DNA of 37,155 nt from Porogramme epimiltina (GCA_900155495.1 FTLJ01000245.1:1-37155), one strand, 5' to 3'; positions 9,641 through 20,821 are shown, numbered from the stretch's first letter. Numbers and translations: made by a program. Notes: generated from the sequence alone by a model not told the origin.

Positions 9641-10705
9641 TGGGTCGTTCCCATGGGACTCGCAGATCAGCGCTACGCGGCGTGCACCAACATCCAAAAG
9701 TGTTCCAGTTCGCGCGACACTCGTAACCTCCGAGTTCTGCTGTTCTCGACAGGCGAGTTTCCTTGGTACCATCATTACAGGGAACTATCTCATTGATCTA
9801 CGCTTCTCAGGGCACGCACAACGATGTGTTGTGCTCACGTGCTGTGGCGCGTGTGGCAGCGAGCGGGTCGGATGCCGTGTTTTTGCATTAGCTGTCCGCC
9901 GGGTTCAGACTATGTGGAGTCAATATCTGCGTGGACGTATCTGCTAGTCTGATCAATTGCGTGCGTGTCCGCTGCGATTTCGGCTTCGCGTCTCAAGTAT
10001 CGTATAGGTTGATCGCGGCTGAGCCGACGTAGCACGCAGTAGCGTTGTAGCGCTTCGCCCTGCTGTCGCTTGTTGTAGTGCGCTTGGGTACGGAAATACG
10101 GTATTATCGTTGCACAGGGGCAGGGCAGGGATACGCTGGGCTGTTGCTTCTCGGAGGCAAGCGACGCTCCCAATGCGCCCTGATGAAGCTGGGATGGACG
10201 CTGGGACAATAAGGATGGGGATGTTCCGTAGGCAGCGCATATAGTCCCCCGGCCTCCGGGGAGGTCAGATCATCGTAGGGGGCAACGCTGCCGCTCGATT
10301 TGCTGCGGAATGGAAGCGAAGTACAGCGACAGGCATGGACGAGTACGGAACTTCACGCGGGGTTGCCCAACACCAGTCACGCTGGGCGCTTCAGAAGCGG
10401 GCCCGCCTGTTCTGAACAGCACCGTTACTCAGCAAGGTCTGGAAGGACCAGCTGGGGATGTGAGCCACCCCGGGCCGCCAGTGGAGGCGCAAGCCAAGAA
10501 CGGAAAAAGAAGACGAAGCGCCTCACCCGGGACCGCTCGGTCCGCGCGCCGCCCCACGCTTCTCTCTCCCACCGCCTCCACTGCTCGCTTCGCCTGCACT
10601 CTGCCCTCAATCGCCGCAGTCCTCCCCACCTCGACACCTCCACTCCCTACTACAAGCAGCAACCTGTCATGAGCCACACTCCCTGACCACAGTTCCCCCC
10701 GCGAC

Positions 10706-10961
10706 ATGCCCTGGGCCGCCATCGCTCACCGAATGCAAATACTCCGCCCATCTTCCACCTTCAACGAGCTCCTTCCGCGCCATCTCCCCACCAACTCCCA
10801 GGGTAGCCGGTGTGCAAGCCCTCGAGTCACCGCAAGCCTCAACACCCCGCCCCGTCCATCACTGGCTGCGGTACGTCCTCTACACCTCGTTTACATGCAT
10901 GCGACCCCGCCAGTGCCCCTACTCTGCGCCGTCGCAGATATCTCCGCCCCCACATCTATGA
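10706..10961 (+). CDS. conserved terminal exon pair, unit 1
   Basis: A frame beginning MPWAAIAHRMQILRPSSTF continues to TPPRPSLAA. A 67-nt intron (10871-10937, GTACGTCC...GTCGCAG) then joins it in phase to ISPPPHL and a TGA (10959-10961). Units 3 and 4 have the same intron (66 and 67 nt) and a stop at the same codon. The DNA upstream (10430-10700) is open in Ser/Pro/Arg-rich frames and may be the rest of the gene or low-complexity sequence. Product unknown; about 61 residues if the ATG is the start, longer if not. Confidence 0.35.
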
Positions 10962-11099
10962 GCATTGCGGATCTGGGTAGCGCTCACAGAACGGTCCGAC
11001 TACGTCACTGCCAGCTGCATGGAAGTTTGAAGATCCTACTACAAGGCTACAAGCAAAATGACACTTTTTGCGTCGTAGAGGCCTGATCCGCGGCTGTTA

Positions 11100-12109
11100 A
11101 AGATGTCAAAGGAAGAGCCATGATCGGAGCATATGCGGGTTGGGTTTCCCAGTTTAGCTCTGGATAATGGGATGTCTATGTGTTAGAGGTCTACGAAGTG
11201 AGTCAATCTCAAGCTGCATTGTAAACCGCGCTTTCAAACGTCAGAGTTCCCTGGGTTTACGACGTCAAGAAGGGAGGTCCGTGGTTGAAGGAGTGCGGAG
11301 GGAGGGTCAGGTACTTTCGTCCATGGGGTGCGTACGTTTGTGCCCTCCTGTTTCTACATGTTCTTACCTCGTGATGTCGTGAACGAACACATCCACCTAG
11401 TTTGTGACCGTCTCACCGGACGACAGGCCCTCCACGGCCTTTACAGCACGCACTGCAATCCGTCAACTAACTTGCAAATACCCCCAAGATGGGCTGACGC
11501 GCACTGTTGGATTGCGTGGCCCTGTAGTACAAGCGTATACCGCCACTAAAAATGATTAATTCTATGTACGCCACTTGCAATGTGATTTGGAGGTGGTGAG
11601 GTAGAGACGGGGCATAGAAGATACGCGACTCAGGGGATTCGTTTAATCAAAGAAATACACTCCGTGTGTCTGTGAAACCCTAGCGCGCAGACCGGTATTT
11701 TAGGTCTATGCAGAGATTTTTGCGAGCCTAGACTCAACTTCATAGTCACCACTTCCCACTCTTTACCGACGCTGGTGCTTTCGTCTCGTATACCCTTCGT
11801 ATGCACAGCACGAGGTACTTGTTTCCGCTTGAAACACACTGTCCACCCTTAGAGCCTCATTTCGACGCTTCTAGCACTGCGAATGACCATAGAAATAAAT
11901 AAATTATAGTGCTGTATTTTACTCAAGAACTGAATGAGCCTCCGCGAATAGATAAAATCAGAACTCAGAATGAGACACAAGGGACTGACACGGAAGGAGA
12001 TACCAAGAAATACAAGAACCAAGAATGCACACATGTCCGTTGTGCCCGCGAGACGGAGCAGTGCCGCGTTGAGCTCCACCCGCGCCCGATACCGGGTGAT
12101 GCGCCCCGA
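11100..12109. other. 3' flank of DUF6533 copy 1
   Basis: No confident gene. The part next to the stop codon (11849-12079) holds a minus-strand open frame of 76 codons with a hydrophobic start. It is also open in copies 3 and 4 but lies in what should be the 3' untranslated region. At 11895-11908 the plus strand reads ATAAATAAATTATA; its complement is A/T-rich and could serve 3'-end formation of the minus-strand gene. Confidence 0.4.
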
Positions 12110-13918
12110 CTACACCCTCGCCGCAAGAGGCACCATTTCAACACCGTGCATAACATCTTCCCAATGATCGACCTCACCCGACTCTCTGTCCTCCACCATT
12201 CCGCCTTCCATATCCTCTGCGTTTGATTGGTCGGTAGCTCCGGTAGTGCGGGGGGTAGCGACGAAGCTCGGGAGAGAATTCTCTGAGTGGGATGAGATGT
12301 ACGCCGGGTCGTCGGAGTCTACTCTGACGCGACGGAGGTTGGCTTCCTGGAGGTTGATGAGGAAGCGAGAGACAAGGACTGCCGTGATGCTGTAGGATTA
12401 TGATATAGTGGGAAGATGCAATGAGTGCTGCAGGATACAGGGGGGGAAGGAACGACGGCGTACGGTGTGGTGAAGAGGGTGATATTACTCCCAAAGTCAC
12501 CAGCCCCGTCCTGAATGAATATCTGCATAGGGAATGTTGACGGGCGCGAAATGTAGGGCGAACGACAGAAGAACTCACCGAGGTGAAAGTGAATATCAAG
12601 TCCAAAACATTCAGTATCAGAAGCAATCTGCATGCGTCGTGAGTTTGACATAGTGGACCTCACAAGATGCAACATTCGTGAAATGCGAATGAACATACAC
12701 AAAGTAAACGGTTCCTGACCCATACGAGTCAGATCGTTTCCCAAATTCCAAAAATATCGAATGCTTACCATCACGCAAGAATACCTCCGCCAGACTCACC
12801 CGGCGGCGCATAAGGGACACTTTCCTCGAAGAGGCTTGGAGAAATAGCTTCCACCAGGTGACAGCAATGACGAGTGCATCCGCGACGATGAGGGAGCCTC
12901 GGGATGCAACGACCCCTGAACTAGTCGTCAATTCAGGAGCACAGACTGAGATAGCTGGTTTTACGCACAGCTATGATTGACGACGATGCATGAGTTCACG
13001 CCAGCAACGACTGATATGACGGCGAACTCACCCGGTAAGCACCTGCTCTGAAGGACTGAACTCAAGCACCAGGCAGCCGAACACCGGATCGACATATCCG
13101 CTGAATCCAAGTCCAAGCGGAGCCTGTCAGCGTGTGTATATTGAACAGTGAGTGCGAGTACATTCCGTAAGACAGCGAAGGACACGCACGACATCTACGG
13201 CGAGAGGACCGAGAGAAAGGAGAAAGATGAGAGCGGAGAACGCCCTGGAATTGGTGAGAGCCAATGCTCGCATAGCAGAGAACGCTAGATGGCCGATTCT
13301 CAGTAGAATGTCTCGCAGAGAGCGGGTGCACGTGTCGCCTACCTGCCGGTGGTATGAATGTGGCGATGTCCACAATAGTATATCCCCATTGGATCACGTT
13401 GCACCTGCATCGCCTGCTGTCATGCCCTGTAGCAACAAGCAGCTGGGAGAAATATAGCTCACACCTAGGGAGGTGCGAAGATGTCAGTCCAGATGGAATC
13501 GCCAGCATGGGAGTCAGCCTGACTTACTTCAGCACTCACGGATTTATCGAAGGGAGGCACCAGTTTGAGTGCGGAGTACACGAGTATGAGGTATCTATTT
13601 GTGAGGAAGAGTGCGGCTGCAACAGAGAACTTGGGCTTCCAGAAGAGGTCGATTTCGCGGTCGGTAGTGATGAGGTGCTCGAATACGATGAGTACTGGGA
13701 GGGCGCAGCTGTCAGCATTGTGCCCTGCATGTGCACGTGTGGGATGAGACTGACTACTGACCTGACGCTGTGACGTTGACATAATTGTTTACAAGGCTGA
13801 GACAGTGCACCGTTAGAGTGGAATGGATGGTACCGAGGAGGACCCATGCTACTTACAAACTGGAGAACAAAGCAATGACTGTGGCGCCATCGCCGGCCGC
13901 GGCGGGGTCACTAGACAT
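12110..13918 (-). CDS. DUF6533-family integral membrane protein, copy 1 (intact)
   Basis: Eleven exons can be read on the minus strand: 13918-13857, 13796-13762, 13724-13528, 13442-13343, 13284-13190, 13123-13032, 12920-12769, 12714-12699, 12627-12579, 12522-12464 and 12389-12110. Their lengths sum to 1,137 nt (378 residues plus stop), with every junction in phase and GT-AG borders. The diagnostic DUF6533 region is in exon 3: EHLITTDREIDLFWKPKF followed by LFLTNRYLILVYS. Later come hydrophobic segments FSALIFLLSLGPLAV, SLIVADALVIAVTWWKL and LLLILNVLDLIFTF, then VSRFLINLQE, typical of the end of the membrane part in this basidiomycete family, and an acidic tail. About seven membrane spans are likely. 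The biochemical role of the family is unknown. Exon 2/3 needs a 37-nt intron, and the exon 3/4 junction has alternatives. Confidence 0.85.
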
Positions 13919-13979
13919 TCTGAGTAGTGAGGTCGGAGTATGATGGGGAGCTGAGGGAGTTTTGGCTGTGGCAGTAGCT

Positions 13980-13988
13980 CATATATAC
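13980..13988 (-). promoter_or_regulatory. TATA-like box of DUF6533 copy 1
   Basis: On the minus strand TATATATGAG lies about 65 bp before the ATG at 13918. The same word occurs at the same distance in copies 2 and 4, so it is probably the core promoter. Confidence 0.5.
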
Positions 13989-14167
13989 CGAGGCCTACGG
14001 ATAGCGAGGACAAGTAGTGCCGTGTCACGTAATACCCCTACCGAGTTGCCGTCTGAGTCCGGAGACGTTCGCGTTCGGGAATCGGGGAATGTACAATATG
14101 GAGATGGTAAATGGTGGATCCGCCGATTGACAAGCCGTGGTAGTGTGGGTGAGACCTCCATGCTGCG

Positions 14168-14810
14168 ATGATGCAGATGTTGGTACGTTCGCTCCATCAT
14201 CTATACGTTCATATGGGGCACGGCGCTAGCATAAGTGTAGAGCCTGCATCTCGTTCGAAGGCAGCACATACACGGAGGTTCTCCACCATTGCGTGGAATG
14301 GACCGAGTTGCGCCTGCTGGGCTGTTCCTGTGGCAAATAGCGCGGTGCCACGATGAGCTCGCGGTTGTCTATTCCGGGATGCATGTTGCTGGAGAATTCC
14401 ATCTGGTATGGCGATGAGAGTGCTATTTGGGGGGTGTAAGAGGTAGGGAAGCCGTTGAAACCAAGTATATATTGCGAATTTGACTCCCTGGCAGTCAAGG
14501 AGTCTCGCTTAATTTGAATAGATAATGGTTGCTTGCCTCCTTCCTACAGAGCTTCCGTCTCAGCTCAAGCTGTGATATACTAAAGTGAGTTGCTCATGTA
14601 CAAACTGGGCGGGTTGAGTACGTGCTTGAATTACGGCTTCGGATACTCCGAGGCCAACTCGATTTTGACCATCCAGGCATCTACTAGTGCTAGATGTGGT
14701 ATTCGACATCTTGCGGTTCTGTTGTATCCGATACATGTGGGATGCATATGGATGCCCATGCTCGATCTAGAACGGGAAAGGTTACGCGATGTTATTATTT
14801 GAGATATGAT
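14168..14810 (+). pseudogene. D segment, unit 1: two conserved plus-strand frames
   Basis: From the ATG at 14353 the frame reads MSSRLSIPGCMLLENSIWYG then DESAIWGV, a TAA (14437-14439), and continues as SIYCEFDSLAVKESRL. The next frame (14590-14802, 70 codons) contains YKLGGLSTCLNYGFGYSEAN and RHLAVLLYPIHVGCIW. Unit 3 has both frames, with CAG in place of the TAA. A plus-strand gene of unknown family seems likely, broken in this unit. Confidence 0.35.
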
Positions 14811-15129
14811 AGATTTGTGCCCACTGCTGAAGCAGAATCTTCCGATAGGGAACCCTGGTCATGGTGGTAACCTCGACCGAGGACGGCCATGATATTATGC
14901 GGTCTATGCGGTCTGTAGATCCTGCCGCATGTGTCAGCGAGATTAGGGAAGGGCAACGCCTCTGTGCTGAGCAAGAGTGTAGGATAATTGATGGTGTGTT
15001 GGTTGTGGGCGACGAAGACGGACCGGGTGCATGCTGAAATTAGTACGGTTGTGGACCGTGGTCAACGTTTTTGTATCAGTCACTGTATACAGCCCCTCGA
15101 GAGGTCCAGTGACTGGATAATCACTGAGC

Positions 15130-16588
15130 TGGGGATGATTTCACAGCTAGTGCAGCTGGTCACTTGAGGACGTCAACTGGACGTCTTCGATGACCAGGGG
15201 GCCGCAGCTCAGCTGACTGCAGTGCAACTGAAGCGATGGACTCGGGCCGGGCCGGGCCATAGATGATCAATGAGGCCTGAGGCCTGAGGACGAGTCCACG
15301 CGATACGGTGGTCGGACCATGGAGGATCACGATCGAGCAAGACGGCTATAATGTCCGTGCGCCTCTGAATAGGCCCACTGAGCGAAGGCTGACGGAGGGG
15401 CTACCACCGGACTGGAAGCGCGGCTAGTACTTCGGAGTCCGAGTCAGGCACGCCAGCCTGAGACGAAGCCTCAGACGGGCGCCTGTGATGATCCGGCGTT
15501 TCCCGAGACCGCCGAGGAGACCCATCGTCCGCCTCGCACGCTCCATCGCTCTTCTTGCATCCACTCTGGTAGTCCTGCCCGACCAATCATACCCGCTTTC
15601 ACCTTGCAGTAGCACCACACCTTCGATCTCAAATGTCCGCCCCATTGGCTTCTAGCGCCCATTGTCGATCTCCGGGTACAGATGTCCGACCTCAGTCGCG
15701 ACCTGCACCGGCCTTTCCAAGGCGTATCCACGTCGTCTGTCCTGTGGTGCGTCCCGGAAGCCAGCTCATGGACACAAGCCACGGGTACGTGCTCGATCCG
15801 CTGCACCCTCATTCGAGCCCCCCTACCAACATCCGCTCCGTCGCGTTATGCTCTCTTCTCAGCCCCCCTCCACCAGGCCGGCGTTCTCCTTTCCGGCCCC
15901 CCGCGCGCACGAACGAAACGCCGAACGCCGAAGCACACGCAGATCTGAAAACACGACGCGAGCCGCCGCCGCTGTCGCCGCATGGATAGCAGATCCCTGC
16001 CCGCGGAGCCACGACCTCTCGGTGATGCGCCCCTCCCGCATCTAGCGCAGGGCTGCGAACAGGGTCTGGTCCTCGGAAGAGAGATATGCGCCGGATCATG
16101 AGGCCCCCTCGAGCTACAATCGTCCTGCCATTTCCCAGATATCCGGCACCATTGGGGGCGGGATTGCGTGAGCGCAGGGGGCACGGCGTTTGAGGGATGG
16201 CGGGGTGCGAGGAATACGTGTAGTTGTCGCGATAGGCGGAGAACGCAGAGCGAGGGGACAGAGAGTCTCTTCAACACACGTGCGTTTTGCTTGATTTCGT
16301 GCGTGCGATCTTTCCTCACGCGCAACGTTTAGCTCGCGTCGCTGAGAGGGTTTGGCCTGCAAAAACAACCCGCCCCAATCCTCCAACCGGTGCAATGTCT
16401 CCCCCCTTCAACTTAAGTGCGCCAGCGGAGCACTTTGCGATCCCAAGCCATTGCGTACGTCATCAGCGGAAGGACGCACCGGGCTCTCCAACCGCCACAG
16501 ATGCCGCATATGTCATCATCTTTCCCTTCCACGCATCGACATCGACATCATTGCCCCACTATCTCGCCGTACGGCCCGCACCCCACAG
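15130..16588 (+). other. E segment, unit 1, unassigned transcribed-looking DNA
   Basis: A block from ACAGATGTC (about 15679) to a GTACGTGCTC donor (15785) is shared with units 2 (about 21590-21686) and 3 (about 30979-31086). The frames on both strands are long but mostly Arg/Pro/Ser-rich, as expected of GC-rich DNA. I cannot assign a gene. Confidence 0.3.
15156..15197. other. imperfect inverted repeat (hairpin)
   Basis: CTGGTCACTTGAGGACGTC (15156-15174) faces GACGTCTTCGATGACCAG (15180-15197) across a 5-nt loop. The two ends pair perfectly over 6-7 bp each, with mismatches in the middle. The matching place in unit 3 (about 30476-30517) keeps the layout with more mismatches. Confidence 0.55.
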
Positions 16589-16744
16589 AGGCCAGTGCAA
16601 GCGCGCGTCTCCACCGAGTGCACTGCGGTCCCGTCCCGAAACTCGCCTTTCGACTCCTCGCGCGGCGGGCATCTAGGTGTCGATCCGGGGGTCAGTGGAG
16701 GCCGACGTAGCGCGGACAGCGATGGTACAATCGCCCCCTCCTGA
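16589..16744 (+). other. conserved reading-frame block with DSDGTIAP, unit 1
   Basis: After a good acceptor (CACCCCACAG, ends 16587) the frame reads ARVSTECTAVPSRNSPFDSS, then HLGVDPGVSGGRRSADSDGT and IAPS before TGA. Units 2 and 3 keep this frame (VAAERTAIPCGK...DSDGTIAPF; VSTERTAVPCRN...DSDGIIAPF). The unit 2 DNA has changed at many positions without breaking the frame, which suggests past protein-level constraint. It may be an exon of the same plus-strand gene as the A-segment exons that follow. Confidence 0.4.
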
Positions 16745-16843
16745 CGCCGGCGCTCGAACGTCTCGGGAAGTAGGCATTGGCCCGAGTGACTACGGCGTGG
16801 GGCGCGGGGAGGGCATTGTCAAACGGTCTCACCATAGTCGTCT

Positions 16844-17240
16844 GCCGTGGCACCCTCCTCTGTGAAGCAGGAAACGGCGTCATTCGGTGCCTAGCAAATG
16901 CGCCGCAGCAGTACGCCATATGTGCTGGTGAGTACGGCTTAGCGTTCTGGTCCCCATGAAGGTGCCTTGCTCATATTCGCGCAGGACCCCTGCAAGATGT
17001 AGTACGGCTCATAGATGACGGGATTGACTCATACAACCCGGTCCAAGCCCGTACCTCCGTGCGACATATGGGGTCTACGAATTGGACCCACTGAAGACGT
17101 CGCGCTCCCCGCCGTCTCACTCAATTGTACGTCTCATGTCCGCGTCTACTTCAACATGGACGCTGGATAGTCGGGTGCGCGTGGTCGCTTCTTTCACCCT
17201 AATCCCCACTGATGTGTGCGTTTTTGTAGCCTCTTAGACA
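16844..17240 (+). pseudogene. A-segment gene block, unit 2
   Basis: RGTLLCEAGNGVIRCLANAP leads to a 57-nt intron (16928-16984). The next exon has two early stops (reading DPCKM*, then YGS*) before GLTHTTRSKP, IWGLR and VALPAVSLNCTSHVRVYFN. The stops after the splice site mark it as broken if the frame of unit 1 is right. Confidence 0.4.
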
Positions 17241-17379
17241 CGGGTCATTTCCATGGGATTCGCGGATCAGCGCTACGCGACGTACACCAACATCCAGTTC
17301 GCGCAAAACTCGTAACCTCAGAATTCTGCTATTCTCCGCAGGTGCATCTCCTTTTAAGCTAATTGCAGGAACTTATCTC

Positions 17380-18640
17380 ATTGACCTACGCTTCTCAGGG
17401 GGCGCAAAACAATGTGTCGTGCTCGCGTGCTGTGACGTGTCGGGCAGCGGGTGGGTTGGATGCCGTGTTTTTGCATTAGCTGTCCGCCGGGTTCAGACTT
17501 TATGGAGTCAATCTCTGCGTGGACGTATCTGCTAGTTTGTTGGATTGTGTGCGTGTCCGCTGCGATTTCGACTTGGCGTCTCAAGTGTCGTATAGGTTGA
17601 TCGCGACTGAGGGGACGTAGCACGCAGTAGCGGTCCGACCCGCCCTCACCCTTTGTAGTGCGCCTGTGTAGAGTAATACGGCATTATCGTTGCACAGGTG
17701 CAGTGCAGGGATACGCTGGGCCATTGCTTGTCGGAGGCAAGGAACGCTCCCAGTGCACCCTGATGGAGCAGGGATGGACGCTAAGGCAATAGGGGTGAGG
17801 ATGTTCCGCAGCCAGCGCATATAGCCCTCCGGGCCTCCTGGGAGAGGTCAGGTCATCGTAGGGGGCAACGCTGCTGCTCGATTTACCACACAGTGGAAGC
17901 CAAGTACAGCCGCAAGCATGGATGAGTAAGGACCTCGACGTGGGTCTGCACAACCTCGCACCCAGTCGCGCTGGGCACTTTAGAAGTGGGCCCGCATGTT
18001 CTGAACAGCACCGTTACACAGCGAGGTCATTAGACCAGCTCAGGATGTGAGCCACCCGGCCCACCCCGCCAGGGGAGGTGCTAAGGCCCCTCCTCTCCAC
18101 ACAGGCAAGACCGGAAAAAGAAGACAAAGTTCCTCCCCGGCCCTCCGCCCGGGACCGCTCGGTCGGTCCGCCGCCCCACGCTTCTCCCTCCTACAGCCCC
18201 CACCGCTCGCTTGCCAGCGCTCTACCTTCAATCACCACTGTCCTCCCCGCCTCGAAAGCCCCACACTCTCCAGACAGCTGCACCCCGCCAACAGCCGCAC
18301 CTCCTTCCCCCAGTGCCTCCCGGGCCTGCGACACGCCCCAGTGGGCGCCCATCGTGCACGGGATGCGAATACTCCGCCGGTGTCCCTTCTTCGGTCAGCC
18401 TCTTCTGCGTCCTCTCCCCTCCAACCGTGGATGTAGCAGCGATGCAAGTCCTCGAGTCATTATAAGCTTTAATATCCCTCCCCGTTCATCGCTAGCCGTG
18501 GTACGTTTCGTTTCCATGCACGCACCTCCGCTGGCAATGTCCCTTCCGGAGTGCCGGGTTGGAAATGAGCGTGCTATGACGGCGGAGACCGTGCGAGACT
18601 GCGGATGGACGTGCTTGGGGTGACGAAGTTAGGTACTCTC
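17380..18640. other. A segment of unit 2, second half
   Basis: Contains the minus-strand GGLYALAAEHPHPYC block (about 17740-17870) shared by all units, then Ser/Pro-rich plus-strand frames up to a GTACGT donor at 18501 after PPRSSLAV. Unlike units 1, 3 and 4, no matching acceptor and terminal exon follow, so the exon pair seen in the other units is lost here. Confidence 0.35.
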
Positions 18641-18998
18641 GGGGTGCGTGTGTTTTTGCCCTCCTTTTTCTACATGTTCCCACCTCGCTATGTTGTCAAC
18701 GAATGCATCCACCCAGTCCATGATCATGCCACCGCATAACAAACCCTTCTCGCCTTTTACAATGATAAGCATTGCAATTCGCCAATCAACTACAAAATGT
18801 CCCAGAGACCTCCCTGCCCTGCTTCTCGCTGCCACTATCAAACACAAATCGCGCACAAGACCGCTTTTCCGCAAATCAACAACTCTCGTGTGGCCACGCG
18901 CTCTCTGTCGACTCGTCTCTCCAACCGAACGTCGATACCTGTCAGGAGTCCGTTTACACCAGAGGAGGCAACGTTTCAACGCCGCATATGTTGTCCTC

Positions 18999-20755
18999 CT
19001 AATGGTCGACCTCGCCCGCCCCCGTGTTCTCGCCTGTTCCATCTGTCATACGCTCCGCGTTTGATTCCCCGGTAGTTCTCATAGTGCTGGGGCCGGCGAC
19101 AAAACTCGGGAGAGTGTTTTGAGAGTGGAACGAGATGTAGGCCGGGTCGTCGGAGTTGGCCTTGACGGAGCGGAGGTTGGCTTCTTGGAGGTTGATGAGG
19201 AAACGAGAGATAAGGATTGCTGTGAGGCTGTGGGATTATGAATAGCGGGAAGATGCAATGAGTGCTGCGGAATATAGGGGAAAGGAATGGTGGCGTACGG
19301 CGTAGTGAAGATGGAGATATAGCTTCCAGCAGCGGTTGTCCCGTCTTGAATGAATATCTGCGTAGTAGTCGGCAATTGGTGCCAAACTTCGCCAAATTTA
19401 GAGTGAGCAACGGGAAAACTCACCGAGGTGACAGAGAATGTCAGGTGCAAAACATTCAGTACGAGAAGCAATCTGCGGGCTGCGTAAGTTTCACATAGTG
19501 GACTCAACGAGATACAACATTCGTTAAACTGAGTGGACATACACAAAATAGATTATTCCTACGACGCATGCGTTAGATCGGTTCCCTGATGCCAGAAATA
19601 TCGGATGCCTACCGTCACGCAAGAGTACATCCGCCAGGGTCACGCGGCGCCGTGTGAGGAATGCTTTCCTAGTAGAGACTTCGCGAAACAGCTTCCACCA
19701 GGTGACTACAATGACGAGGGAATCCGCGACAATGAGGGACCCTCGGGATGCAGCAATGACTGAACTAGGTCATCAATTCAGGAACGCAGATCGGGATAGG
19801 TTTTACGCACCGCTGTGATTGACGAAGATGCATCAGCTCATGCCTACAACGACTGATAGAACAACCAACTCACCCAATAGTCACTTTCTCTGAGCCAAAG
19901 AACTCCAACACACCGCAGCCAAACACCGGGTCGACATACCCGCTGAATCCAAGTCCAAGCGAAGTCTGTCAGTGTGTATACCCCACCGTGAGTGCAAGTA
20001 CATTCCCCAACACAATGAAGCTCACGCACCACATTTACGACGAGGGGACCGATAGAAAGGAAAAATATGAGTGTTGAGAACCCTCTGGATTTGGTGAGAG
20101 CGAGTGCTCGCAGAGCAGAGAATGCTAAACGACTGATTTTCAGTAGAATGTCTCACAGAGGGCGAGTGCATATGTAACCTACCGGCTGGCGGTACGAACG
20201 CGGTGATATCCACAGCAGCATATGCCCATTGTATCCCGTTACACCTGCAACGCCTGCTGTCATGTTCTGTAGGAGCCAGTGGCCGGGAGAAACACAACTC
20301 ACACCTAGGGAGGTGGAAAGATGTCAGCCCAGATGGAATTGCTGGCATGGGAGTCAGCCTAACTTACTTCAACACTGCTCACGGATTTATCGAGGGAAGC
20401 CACAATATTGAGTGCAGAGTCCAATAGTATGAGGTATCTATTTGTGAGGAAGAGGGCGGCTGGGACAGAGAACTTGCGGTTCCAGAAGAGGTCGATTTCG
20501 CGGTCGGTGGTGATGAGGTGCTCGAAGAAGATGAGTACTGGGAGGGCGCAAATGTCAGCATTGTACACTGAATGTGAGAGATGAGACTGGCAACTGACCT
20601 GACGCTGCGAGGACGACATAATTCTCTACAATGCTGGGATAGTGTACCGTTAGAGTGGAATGGATCGTACGGGGGAGGAACCGTGATACTGACAAACTAT
20701 CAAATAAGGCAATGATTGTGGTGCCGTCATAGGCCGCAGCCGGATCACTAGACAT
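18999..20755 (-). pseudogene. DUF6533-family membrane protein, copy 2 (splice site lost)
   Basis: The exon layout of copy 1 is kept: exon 1 is 20755-20694, exon 2 is 20633-20599, exon 3 is 20567-20368 with EHLITTDREIDLFWNRKF, and the last exon ends with TAG at 19001-18999 after Val-Asp-His. Intron 2 is only 31 nt (20598-20568). Exons 5 to 11 read without stops and include SLIVADSLVIVVTWWKLF and ISRFLINLQEANL. The acceptor of exon 4 (CCCAG in copies 1 and 4, CCTAG in copy 3) reads CCCGG at 20284-20283, and the next AG is out of phase. The gene is therefore probably inactive, unless another donor such as GTTAGG after GAAGTAA restores the phase. It is the most divergent copy and ends 17 residues earlier than copy 1. 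Confidence 0.72.
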
Positions 20756-20821
20756 GCTGAGCAGTGAGGGGGTATGATGGGGTACTGAGGCAGTTCGTGC
20801 AGTGGCAGTAGTTCATAGTTC

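Larger units (their letters stand above)
9240..16843. repeat. large tandem array, unit 1 (about 7.6 kb)
   Basis: The unit start is set at the word CCGTGGCACCCTCCTCTG, which recurs at about 16844 and 32151 and in altered form at about 22616. Order within the unit: A segment (9240-11100), gap B (11100-12109), DUF6533 gene on the minus strand, D segment (14180-15130) and E segment (15130-16840). The same order recurs in the other units. The unit start is arbitrary; see the finding on register. Confidence 0.85.

Noticed and set aside
18078..18623. 181-codon Ser/Pro-rich plus-strand frame in unit 2 as a full gene
   Set aside because: The amino-acid bias is what GC-rich non-coding DNA gives. The frame runs through a probable donor at 18501, and the matching region in other units is open in different frames.
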